Source of the DNA: Siphonodentalium dalli
Lineage: Eukaryota > Mollusca > Scaphopoda > Gadilida > Siphonodentaliidae
Length of the DNA stretch: 64,000 nt
Reading direction: 5' to 3'
Assembly (NCBI GenBank): GCA_032622095.1
Contig: CP136067.1
Coordinates: 180,890,556-180,954,555, forward strand
Positions 10,031 to 20,146 of the stretch are shown one piece after another. A model generated the notes under the pieces. That model worked only from the letters and a program-made list of their open reading frames with translations. It did not search any database and was not told the DNA's origin. Each line of letters opens with the position of its first letter. The first letter of the stretch is position 1. The translations under genes and the position numbers were made by a program.

Positions 10031-10125
10031 TACGGCTCCAAGCTAATGTGGGATAGCATCACTAAATTCACCTCTGGGAACCTCATTCATGACAGGCACA
10101 TTAAACTCAGGCTTGAATGGAGCGA
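10031..10125. repeat. Family B foldback fragment
   Basis: The words GATAGCATCACTAAATTCAC, GAACCTCATTC and TGACAGGCACATTAAACTCA match the right half of the family B element at 18238-18702. The left half is missing. Confidence 0.65.
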
Positions 10126-10224
10126 TGACCATATTGCCATTACAGGCTTTCAAGGCCCAGTGGGAAGCCTGTCGAATCGTCTGTTTCACGAGGAATCCGA
10201 AACATTTATAACGTGACAACCTAC

Positions 10225-10437
10225 CACTTTGTGTGCCCATTGCTCCCTCAAATATTCCCTTTGAGACTGTGAGTAGTGGCCAGTTACTCTCCTGTTGACT
10301 GATAGGTGGAGGGGGTTGTAGCAACGCAGCCCGTGGGTACAGATCGGGTATCCTCTCATTCTCCGCAAACGATTCTTTCAATTGTTCTGCTTCCTCCTCA
10401 ACACCACAAGTGGCTGCAGTCAGGTAAGCCAGAGATT
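10225..10437 (-). CDS. COPA: COPA exon (window exon 10)
   Basis: This 213-nt exon follows CATTACAG and ends at AAAGTG|GTAGGT in phase 1. It encodes (K)[19 protein letters not shown], then [40 protein letters not shown] and [11 protein letters not shown]. This aligns with human [20 protein letters not shown] and [14 protein letters not shown]. It completes the codon opened by exon 9. Confidence 0.96.
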
Positions 10438-11149
10438 CTGTAATGTAAAATTAAAACTATAGCACTGTTCAATGTTCATAAGGTCATTATTACCTAGATT
10501 ATCATCCCCCTCCCTAATATGTCGGCCCACACATGATTGATTTATTTTTGTTATGTACTTATGATCCTCCCACTCCCATAGTCAAATATAGTTTTGCTCC
10601 TGTTTCAGTTAACTTCGCAAATGTCAGTTAGGTCTGTACGATGTTAAAATCTGTTTTAAAGGTACTCAATCCGATTTGATGGTCCCCATATCATCAGATT
10701 CCAACAAGAACAACAATTTTTGAAATGTTGCATCAGTTATCTGAATCGATTAATTGCCCAAAAATAATTCTAACCAACAAATATAGTATAAAATTGCAAC
10801 AAATCTGTTATTTATCAACATTTTGTTCAACGAAATTTTGCCGGTTTGTCAGGGTTTGTCAAATATCTTTCACAAAAAAGCCACTTAATTTTAGAGGTAT
10901 CCAATGCCCATGCCCATAGGGAGCCTCGTATATATAAGAGAATGCACTGGCTTACAAGGTCAAGAGATATATATATCGCAAAATTTCAGGAAGCTCCGTC
11001 ATGCCTAATGCGATTAATAAATTTATAACCAGAAAGTTTAGCCAAGTAAATTAAGTGTGTCACATGCCCAATTTTCTCGCACGTTAAGTGAGTACTCGAT
11101 TGGGAGTCAACAGATCATGTCACTGTGCAAGGGAAACTTAAGACCAACT
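10438..11149. other. Intronic stretch with a family A remnant
   Basis: No exon is seen. CCTCGTATATATAAGAGAATG at 10923-10943 is a solo half of the family A inner hairpin. The rest is unremarkable AT-rich sequence. Confidence 0.5.
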
Positions 11150-13353
11150 TAAGAGTGAACAACTCACTTTGCCCACATCCTATGAGAATCTTAGTCTAAC
11201 AACTCACTTTGCCCACACCCTTTGAGAATCTTAGACTAACAACTCACTTTGCCCACACCCTTTGAGAATCTTAGACTGAACAACTCACTTTGCCCACACC
11301 CTTTGAGAATCTTAGACTAACAACTCACTTTGCCCACACCCTTTGAGAATCTTAGACTGAACAACTCACTTTGCCCACACTGTTTGAGAATCTTAGACTA
11401 ACAACTCACTTTGCCCACACTCTTTGAGAATCTTAGACTGAACTCACTTTGCCCACACCCTTTGAGAATCTTAGACTGAACAACTCACTTTGCCCACGCT
11501 GTTTGAGAATCTTAGACTGAACAACTCACTTTGCCCACACCCTTTGAGAATCTTAGACTGAACAACTCACTTTCCCCATGCTGTTTAGGAATCTTAAGAC
11601 TGAACAACTCACTTTGCCCACGCTATTTGAGAATCTTAGACTGAACAACTCACTTTGCCCACACCCTTTGAGAATCTTAGACTGAACAACTCACTTTGCC
11701 CGCACCCTTTGAGAATCTTAGACTGAACAACTCACTTTGCCCGCACCCTTTGAGAATCTTAGACTGAACAACTCACTTTGCCCACACCCTTTGAGAATCT
11801 TAGACTGAACAACTCACTTTGCCCATGCTGTTTGATAATCTTAGACTGAACAACTCACTTTGCCCACACTGTTTGAGAATCTTAGACTGAACAACTCACT
11901 TTCCCCACACCCTTTGAGAATCTTAGACTGAACAACTCACTTTGCCCATGCTGTTTGATAATCTTAGACTGAACAACTCACTTTGCCCACACTGTTTGAG
12001 AATCTTAGACTGAACAACTCACTTTGCCCACACCCTTTGAGAATCTTAGACTGAACAACTCACTTTGCCCATGCTGTTTGAGAATCTTAGACTGAACAAC
12101 TCACTTTGCCCACGCTATTTGAGAATCTTAGACTGAACAACTCACTTTGCCTGCACCCTTTGAGAATCTTAGACTGAACAACTCACTTTGCCCGCACCCT
12201 TTGAGAATCTTAGACTGAACAACTCACTTTGCCCACACCCTTTGAGAATCTTAGACTGAACAACTCACTTTGCCCACACCCTTTGAGAATCTTAGACTGA
12301 ACAACTCACTTTGCCCACACTGTTTGAGAATCTTAGACTGAACAACTCACTTTGCCCACACCCTTTGAGAATCTTAGACTGAACAACTCACTTTGCCCAC
12401 ACTGTTTGAGAATCTTAGACTAACAACTCACTTTGCCCACACCCTTTGAGAATCTTAGACTGAACTCACTTTGCCCACACCCTTTGAGAATCTTAGACTG
12501 AACAACTCACTTTGCCCACGCTGTTTGAGAATCTTAGACTGAACAACTCACTTTGCCCACATCCTTTGAGAATCTTAAGACTGAACAACTCACTTTGCCC
12601 ACACCCTTTGAGAATCTTAGACTGAACTCACTTTGCCCACATCCTTTGAGAATCTTAGACTGAACAACTCACTTTGCCCACACCCTTTGAGAATCTTAGA
12701 CTGAACAACTCACTTTGCCCACACTGTTTGAGAATCTTAGACTAACAACTCACTTTGCCCACACCCTTTGAGAATCTTAAACTGAACTCACTTTGCCCAC
12801 ACCCTTTGAGAATCTTAGACTGAACAACTCACTTTGCCCACGCTGTTTGAGAATCTTAGACTGAACAACTCACTTTGCCCACACCCTTTGAGAATCTTAG
12901 ACTGAACTCACTTTGCCCACACCCTTTGAGAATCTTAGACTGAACTCACTTTGCCCACACCCTTTGAGAATCTTAGACTGAACAACTCACTTTGCCCACA
13001 CTGTTTGAGAATCTTAGACTGAACTCACTTTGCCCACGCCCTTTGAGAATCTTAGACTGAACTCACTTTGCCCACATCCTTTGAGAATCTTAGACTGAAC
13101 AACTCACTTTCCCCATGCTGTTTGAGGATCTTAGACTGAACAACTCACTTTGCCCATGCTGTTTGAGAATCTTACACTGAACAACTCACTTTGCCCACAC
13201 CCTTTGAGAATCTTAGACTGAACAACTCACTTTGCCCACACCCTTTGAGAATCTTAGACTGAACAACTCACTTTGCCCATGCTGTTTGATAATCTTAGAC
13301 TGAACAACTCACTTTGCCCACACTGTTTGAGAATCTTAGACTGAACAACTCAC
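11150..13353 (-). repeat. 41-bp minisatellite derived from COPA exon 9 plus its 5' splice site
   Basis: About 54 tandem units of 41 bp (also 37-38, 40 and 42) run up to the end of exon 9. On the minus strand each unit reads AAGATTCTCAAAGGGTGTGG, GCAAA, then GTGAGTTGTTCAGTCT: the last ~25 nt of exon 9 (coding KILKGCGQ) plus the first ~16 nt of its intron. KILKGCGQ is conserved in alpha-COP, so the exon is the ancestor and the array is derived from it. Nearly every unit keeps GTGAGT. Units vary mostly at CACCC/CACTG/CATGC/CACGC before TTTGAGAAT. Confidence 0.93.
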
Positions 13354-13449
13354 TTTGCCCACACCCTTTGAGAATCTTGATCCTCTCATGAACATCCCCG
13401 AGGAGTATCGCACACTGGAACTGTCCGCTAGTGTCCTTCCTGATCTCAG
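13354..13449 (-). CDS. COPA: COPA exon (window exon 9), parent of the 41-bp minisatellite
   Basis: This 96-nt exon starts after GTTTTAG and encodes (S)[18 protein letters not shown], then [13 protein letters not shown], matching human AEIRKDMSGHYQ and ERVRILKNCGQK. It ends at CAAA|GTGAGT, one base into the lysine completed by exon 10, so the boundary is fixed by both phase and protein. Its last ~25 nt plus the first ~16 nt of intron recur about 54 times in the following 2.2 kb. Only this first donor keeps the frame. Confidence 0.93.
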
Positions 13450-13896
13450 CTAAAACAACCAAAACAACGAGAATTTTTAGCAGTTTAAAAATAAAATATA
13501 AAAAATGTTGTCATAAATGATATGAAATTTTCAAATTGAGATGGCTGTTATTTGAAGTGATTTCAGCTGCATAGGGATAATGTCAGTAAGAATATGCAAT
13601 ATATTTCATATCATGACTATGTTTATCATTACAGCCAGAATCTGGATTAAAAAAGCGATATAAATTGACAGTAGCGTGAAGAGCCGTTTTTTGTAATTCG
13701 AAACAGACTAGAGCAAACGTTAGCTGATAGTTAAAAAAAAAAAAGATCTGTTCAAATTTTCGGTTCAAATCAGTTCAAATAGTATCAAACACTTGGAGAA
13801 GCGTTCTATTTATTACATCATCATTAAGTAACCCGATTATCATAAGCAGTAACAATAATTTCTGGGATGGTTGCATATACTCTCGAAACCACTTAC

Positions 13897-14086
13897 AAAT
13901 TTTCATCATCTTCCTGAGTTTGTCTAGATTTCCCGTTATTAGGTAGAGGAAGGAGAGTTTGTCGAAGTTCTTAGTTCTCTGATAGGCCATCTCTACCACT
14001 TGATGATTTCCTTGTAGTAAGGCTGCTTCTCCCAGTTTCTCCCAACATGTCGGATTATCAAGAGCCCTGGCAGCTTCCAAAGCAAC
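13897..14086 (-). CDS. COPA: COPA exon (window exon 8)
   Basis: This 190-nt exon follows AACTCCAG and ends before GTAAGT, one base into a serine codon. It encodes [20 protein letters not shown], then [20 protein letters not shown] and [20 protein letters not shown], a hallmark alpha-COP helix-repeat segment that is close to identical with human. Confidence 0.97.
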
Positions 14087-14120
14087 CTGGAGTTAAATAT
14101 AAAGTGTGTGATTATTCGCA

Positions 14121-14215
14121 CCCGTGACTATTAAAAATGATTTAGTCATGCAAAGAGTAAATTCCAAGATGACTGCCGGCGGCCATGTTTTTTCATCAAA
14201 AATCATTAAAATTTG
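14121..14215 (+). repeat. Fragment of the Helentron-like core repeat
   Basis: TTTAGTCATGCAAAGAGTAA followed by CCAAGATGACTGCCGGCGGC matches the ~163-bp core unit of the elements at 15912-16910 and 20147-23025. Only one partial unit is present, just upstream of COPA exon 8. Confidence 0.7.
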
Positions 14216-15181
14216 ATAGCTCCCATCTAGAGCCGATTCTAAACATGCCTGTGAAATATAAAAAACATTTCTTCAATAAATGAAGGCTTATGAAGTTTGG
14301 TCAAGTTGAGCTATAAACACTCTTATCTCTTCATTCAACAAACTCTTTTTAAAGACAAGTATGCCTTAGGCTAACAAAATAGTTCCTGTGTTCAGGGTAA
14401 CCCACCCGCCCCTCAACATTTTATCTTTTTTTTTTTCTTCAAATTTTCCTCCGAATCAATTTTTTTAACTTAAAATATGCGACCGGAATGTAGCAACCGG
14501 AATATGCCGTTGCTTTAAAAGCTAGTGAACAACAGTCATAATTCGGTCATTTAATGCAGCTGAATTCCCTAAATTGCCTTAGGAAGTGACCCACCTTCCA
14601 GTCCCTGTACCATCTGACACCAAGAACAAAAAGCTTGCTCTCCAATTCCTCAAAATAATAATTTTTTGAACTGACTGTCAAAATGACAGGCACCAAATGG
14701 ATGGTGTTGGTCATTTCAAAATGATGCCTGTCAAATTATCAGATGTACTGTATGAGACAGTATTTAAATTTCCAATCGACTTATTATTCATCAATGATGC
14801 GCAAATTTTATTGAGCGTCCAATTGCCACCTAGGAAAAACACATGTTATTTTTGTTTTCAAAAGTTCAAAAACTTTACGTCGATTAATAAATACACATGC
14901 AATTCAACATAATTATGTTCACTATGAATTGATCTGAAATTAAAAAAGAACTATTTTTGACTTTTAATGTCCTATTTGGCCAGAAGTGGCTCCTTGGACA
15001 GATAGATTGTTTAAAAAATTGCATTGGACAAAATGTCTGACAAGATATAAAAGTGGACTGGACATAAGCAATTTTTCGTCGGGCAATGACCGTGACCGGC
15101 CATTTATTTTTAGCCTTGATGGCAGAAATAATGAGTGAGAAAAATAAAATGAAATAAAAGAGTTTTAAAAGATAAATATAC
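14216..15181. other. Intronic stretch, one small hairpin
   Basis: No exon is seen. The inverted words AATGACAGGCACCA (14682) and TGATGCCTGTCA (14721) form a short hairpin. The rest is unremarkable. Confidence 0.45.
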
Positions 15182-15328
15182 CTCTATATTACCACACTCC
15201 AGAGCTAATCCAAAGCGAGTCTTCTCATCCTTGACGAAATGGAGAGCAACTTCAGGGTATCCCTTCTTCTGGAGATATGAGATGATGGACTGTCCAACAA
15301 GCTTGGCATTCCTCACCATTCTCAGCAC
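15182..15328 (-). CDS. COPA: COPA exon (window exon 7)
   Basis: This exon is exactly 147 nt (49 codons), phase 0 at both ends, with a TATTCAG acceptor and a GTATAT donor. It encodes [20 protein letters not shown], then [20 protein letters not shown] and LALECGNIE, part of the alpha-solenoid. The first codon GTG is an internal valine, not a start. Confidence 0.96.
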
Positions 15329-15383
15329 CTGAATACAGTATTACAAAAACATTAGAACCATTTGATTACTGAATAAATTCCTG

Positions 15384-15753
15384 CAGGGATCAGCCTGGAG
15401 GTTTGAAATTGGGGAAAGTAAAGTCTACCCGTTTGGTTATTAGGGAGAAGTGGGCTGTTATCATGGAGAAGTAACATTGGCTGAAGTTTAATTGACACCC
15501 CCAACAATACCCCTCTATGATTCAATAAGAATTATACAACATATTAAAGATACCATTTAGAGACCATTTATAAAACCAATATAGTGAGTAAGAAAACCAT
15601 CATATTCAGAAAATATAATTGAAATATCCTGTTGGGAAATATGCAAACTGGTATATCAGAGCGAGTAGTCACTTCTCCATGGGACAAAAATAGGGATAAG
15701 TGGCACATTTTAGGGAGACGATGTCTCCCAAGTCGCCTCCAGGCTGATCCCTG
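15384..15753. mobile_element. hAT-like MITE
   Basis: Inverted termini CAGGGATCAGCCTGGAGG and CCTCCAGGCTGATCCCTG are perfect over 18 bp. The flanks AATTCCTG and AATTCCCT look like an 8-bp target duplication with two mismatches. The CAGGG start and 8-bp duplication point to hAT. The interior (370 bp total) has no transposase. Confidence 0.75.
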
Positions 15754-15911
15754 AATTCCCTAATCATACAGGGAATCAAGACTTTTTTATGAGAATCAAA
15801 ATGAGAATCATGATTCTAATTCTCGTCGGATTTTAAGGCCTGCAATTACAGGTGTGCACACAGGTTCACATTACAGTAAATATATGGGTCATGTTTCATA
15901 ACAATTAATCA

Positions 15912-16910
15912 AATGAAAGTGTCAATGACACTGTAGTTCAACTTGGAAAGGGAATAATTTCATGTGTTACAGTCAATGGAGTGATTAGGAATGTGGAAAG
16001 TTGAAAGGCCTAGTTATGCAAAGAGTAAAATCCAAGATGGCCACTGGCAGCCATGTTTTTTTTCCGAATGACCCCAAAAAGACTCGTTCCCATCTACATG
16101 TCAATATTAACATCCATGACAAATTTCATGATGATCAGACGAGCAGTACGACCTGTAGACTGTGCTAATGTATTGAATTTTGAAATCAAAGATGGCCACT
16201 GGCAGCCATGTTGTTTTGCCGATTGACCCCAAAATGACTCGTTCCCATCTACATGTCAATGTCAACAGCCATGACAAATCTCATAATGATCTGACCAAAG
16301 GTACGACCTGTAGCCTGTACCAAAGGATTTAGTCATGCAAAGAGTAAAATCCAAGATGGCTGCTGGCGGCCATGTTTTTTGGCCGAATGACCCCAAAATG
16401 ACTCGTTCCCATCTCCATGTCATTGTTAACAGCCATGACAAATTTCATGAAGATCCAATCAAGGCTACGACCTGTAGCCCGTGCCAAAGGATATAGTCAT
16501 GCAAAGAGTAAAATCCAAGATGGCTGCTGGTGGCCATGTTTTTTTACCTAACGACCCCAAAATGACTCGTTCCCATCTACATGTCAATATTAACATCCAA
16601 TACAAATTTCATGATGATGAGACGAACAGTACGACCTGTAGCCCGTGCTAATAGATTGAATTTTGAAATCCAAGATGGCCACTGGCAGCCATGTTTTTTT
16701 GCTGATTGACCCGAAAATGACTCATTCCCATCTACATGTCAAATTTCATAATGATCCGACCAAAGGTATGACCTGTAGCCCGTGCTAAAGAACATTGTTG
16801 ACGAATCATGCACACACGCATACAAATACACACGGACGACAAAGCCATGGCAATAGCTCATACTTTACAAAGTAAAGTTGCTCATACTTTACAAAGTAAA
16901 GTTGAGCTAA
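15912..16910 (+). mobile_element. Helentron-like non-autonomous element, short copy (5 core repeats)
   Basis: A left end beginning ATGAAAGTGTCAATGACACT is followed by five ~163-bp units (GATGGCTGCTGG, CGAATGACCCCAAAATGACT, CGTTCCCATCTACATGTCA, GTACGACCTGTAGCCCGTGC). A short CACACACG/GACGGAC microsatellite follows, then a 3' hairpin (AGCTCA, ACTTTAC, GTAAAGT, TGAGCT) ending CTAA. This left end, core tandem, microsatellite and hairpin plan is that of HINE/pearl-type elements. The hairpin arm is duplicated at the 3' end. No ORF. Confidence 0.7.
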
Positions 16911-17001
16911 TAATGAATGAATAAACTTGAAACAAAATTATGTACCTTGTATTCTGCAAAAAACCATGGGACATTGGGCAGGGTATAACAATAAAGCTAA
17001 C

Positions 17002-17164
17002 CTCATCATATTTCCTGTTGACTAAGGCAAGTTTGAATTTGTACTCTGTTGGATCAATTGTGAGATTTCTTGGACGACATTCTCGGTCCAAGCAGTATAC
17101 ACTGTTTCCTTTGACTCTTGTGATGTAGATAGGAAGATCTAACGTTCGGATGATACCGTGGTCT
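17002..17164 (-). CDS. COPA: COPA exon (window exon 6)
   Basis: This 163-nt exon follows TATGCAG and ends at GATGAG|GTTAGC in phase 0. It encodes (G)[19 protein letters not shown], then [19 protein letters not shown] and [16 protein letters not shown]. This is among the most conserved parts of alpha-COP. Confidence 0.96.
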
Positions 17165-17169
17165 CTGCA

Positions 17170-17895
17170 TAGACAACAGAAAGTCAGAATTAATAATAAT
17201 AATAATAATTTATATTATATAAATGTAAACCACATGTAATCTCTAAAAGGGTTTACAAAGTTAATATAGGCACAACACGTGTGATAAAATATATAAAGCA
17301 AGTAATTTAAAATAAATACATAACATGTAAGACCATCTGCATGTAATTGTTGACAGTTTAAAATAATATATATGGCAAAGGAAACAGTTTCATGATGTGA
17401 GAAATAGATATAAATCAGTGGGAAACGTATTTTTTTGGGGAAGAGGTCTGAAACAATGTGCATGCAAGTATTAAAACACTGAGCCGTAAGAAATGGAATT
17501 AGTTAAGATAACATGAAAGCGGATATTAAAATAAATAAGAAAGAAGCAAAACTTACTACTACCACTAGTCAAATGAACCATAGGACGTTGGAGAAAATAA
17601 GATTAAACATAATTTACTACATCAGGATTCATCAGTGACTATGGAGCACACTTTGTAATCTGTATAACAAATCTCATGCTTCAACTAGAAAAAGAGGCCG
17701 CTTCCTTCTCACATAAAGCTCCATAAAACATCTGTATTTTATTCTCAATAAGCTGATTAGATGAGTATTATGGTAGGCACGGAACATTAATTCACATAAT
17801 GATTTACAATCTTTTATTAATTTCATATGATTATCAAGTTTGGGCTTTCCATAAAAAGAAAACAAATAAATCTTGCGAATATCAGCACCACTTAC
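17170..17895. other. Intronic stretch with (TAA)n
   Basis: A short run of TAA/AAT units lies at 17192-17210. The rest is AT-rich with no exon, no known repeat and no convincing ORF. Confidence 0.45.
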
Positions 17896-18034
17896 CCATT
17901 AGTTAGTGCATATTTGATATGGTTACTTGTTGTATACACAAACACACCACACTCGTCCCATGCTCCACTCTTAACTTTGATGTTTTCATGAATTGTGCAC
18001 AAATTCTCCAACTTTCTGTTGCAGATGGCAATCA
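17896..18034 (-). CDS. COPA: COPA exon (window exon 5)
   Basis: This 139-nt exon follows CATTACAG and ends at ATGG|GTAAGT in phase 2. It encodes (V)[19 protein letters not shown], then [19 protein letters not shown] and IKYALTNG. Its sequence follows directly from exon 4 with no missing residues relative to human alpha-COP. Confidence 0.95.
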
Positions 18035-18237
18035 CTGTAATGAGAAACATATTGGTTCAGGGTAATTTAGCTTACATTAGGTTTGGGCACATTCAACTTA
18101 AGTACCTAGAATGAACCTTGGAGTAAATGTAAATATATTTATTACATGACTATTGATTTTCTTCTCTATATACTGTTATAATAGAGCGATCATTTCTCTG
18201 ACTATCGGATCAGCTACAGTTAGATCCGATGTCATAC

Positions 18238-18702
18238 AAGCCTGAGTTTAGTGTGCCTGTCATTTGCAGAATGAGGTCCCCAGAGGGTGAATTTAGTGAC
18301 GCTATCCCACATAGCGGGCTAGCATCACTAAATTCAACCTCTGGGGACCTCATTCTGCTTAGGGCTCATCTTCTCTGGAAAGTTTCTTTATCACCAAATT
18401 TCTATAGAAACTTCTTCACATAGATTCTTTAAAATTTCTTTTTTAGTTTAGTTTCTCTATATCCCCAAATTGGCAGACAAACACATTGCATAATCAAGGT
18501 TCCCAATGGGCGTACATCACAATATTCACCATTTGGGAACTTCAATCTGAGTCAATGTCTCCAATAGCAGATGAGGCCATGCAGAGTGAGGTGCATAGAG
18601 GGTGAATTTGGTGATGCTAGCCCACTGTGCGGGATAGCGTCACTAAATTCACCCTCTAGGGACCTCATTCTGCAAATGACAGGCACACTAAACTCAGGCT
18701 TG
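18238..18702. mobile_element. Foldback MITE, family B (full double-hairpin copy)
   Basis: The outer inverted repeats AAGCCTGAGTTTAGTGTGCC (18238) and GGCACACTAAACTCAGGCTT (18683-18702) are perfect. Each side has an internal hairpin formed by CAGAGGGTGAATTT and AAATTCA(C/A)CCTCT around GCTAGCCC/GGGATAGC (18280-18350 and 18590-18665). The architecture parallels family A although the sequences differ. Confidence 0.82.
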
Positions 18703-18801
18703 ATGTGATACCACCATCCTCTATCTTAGGGATTGAGAATGCGCTTAAAGACATATTATGGACTTGTTCGGGTGACGAGAAACTGATAAGTTAGTATTCA
18801 G

Positions 18802-19115
18802 GTGCTATGCCAACTGGATGAATATAGCATTACACTAACATCACCGAATCTGAAGCAAATCGACGTACCATTCAATAGAAAACATCATCTGATCTATGCT
18901 CAATTGTAAATATTTACTACTCGATTCGGGAAGCATCTATTGGCGATAAACTGACGAAACGATTTCACCATCGAGTCACTGCTTTGAATTAATATCTAAG
19001 AATGATGGTGTGTGTTGTCAATTTGGATACAATATTTGTAAAAATTACTACTTTGAACAAGATTATTCTCCATTTATTTTTTATCACCCTACCAGAGTGT
19101 TTCACATCACTTTAA
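18802..19115 (+). repeat. Dispersed repeat, copy 2
   Basis: This matches 974-1290 in the same order and orientation (CTATGCCAACTGGATG, AAATATTTACTACTCG, TGGTGTGTGTTGTCAATTTG). No coding potential is seen. Confidence 0.75.
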
Positions 19116-19263
19116 AACAGTTGTTTCTGATAATCGCTTATTTGCTTCTATTCTAATCTAACACTATTTACCTGGCTTTTTGTCAATCAAATGTTATTTT
19201 GGTTTAATATATCATGTGAGTCTATTAACAATAAACCTATTATCACTACAGTGCATTTATCTG

Positions 19264-19347
19264 GTTGTCACTTCATGTCTTGTTGAAGAGGTCTGATCGC
19301 TGGATCAGACTCTACACATGTGGCCTCTTCAACTCGACGTGACAATA
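19264..19347. repeat. Foldback hairpin
   Basis: TTGTCAC and GTTGAAGAGG pair with CCTCTTCAAC and GTGACAA. An inner GGTCTGATC and GATCAGACT pair lies in the middle. This is probably the core of another MITE, but outer ends were not found. Confidence 0.55.
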
Positions 19348-20146
19348 CAGACAATTTATTATATTCCTATGTGTGATTTACCTTGATTTCTCAAGTTATT
19401 ATAAATGATAATATCACAAGTAAATTATGTCACTTTATTAGCGCGTTATGCATTCATATACGCGCTCCTGAAATTTAAGCATCAAAGGTATAAAGTTGGA
19501 ATTATTCAGATTTCTGGTAAAGCAGATGTTTATTGTGGATTGTAATACGACCTTGCCTAAACCTACATACAAGGCTCATCCTCATTGGTCAGTATCCTGT
19601 ATTCCCAATGAGACACGACCGTCATTTTGTGGTACAATTCTAGATATTCTGAATTGAACCACAAAAAAATGTGGTACAATCAGTGAAATGCTGCTAATGC
19701 CTCAAACTTTCGGAAGTCAAGCCACACAGGCATTGGTTATTGTCATGCTATAGACTGAAGAAAGAGACATATAATGAATACCTACTGTACTATACTGAAT
19801 TTTATTTAAGATAGAACAAAAATAAGTCTTAACTGAGTTTTTTTTGCCGAAAAGGCAATGAAAAGGGGTTGCCGTTCAATAGTGACATAATGTTTGACGT
19901 TAACAGTTCTAAGAGAAGAACTGTTTGGTGGAAAATCATACCATGCAGAGCTAGAAACTGGGCTATCATATAGCAGGTTGAACGTATGTCACTAAAATTT
20001 CGACCAAAACATACAATCGAATTACAAAAGAAATAAATACACTACTCCGCTTCACGTCGTCCTACAATCAGTTTCTTTGTGGTCAAATTCTACTATACAC
20101 GCCAATGCATAGTGTATTTATTTCTTAAATATAATAAAGAGAATAT
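19348..20146. other. Intronic stretch with a second weak hairpin
   Basis: AGAAATAAATACACTA (20028) and TAGTGTATTTATTTCT (20119) are inverted and about 90 bp apart. The rest is unremarkable. Confidence 0.45.

Noticed and set aside
10186-10368. 60-codon minus-strand open frame
   Set aside because: It is an out-of-frame shadow of COPA exon 10.
11150-13353. CRISPR-like regular array
   Set aside because: Units are contiguous without unique spacers, the host is a eukaryote, and the unit is explained by the COPA exon 9 junction.
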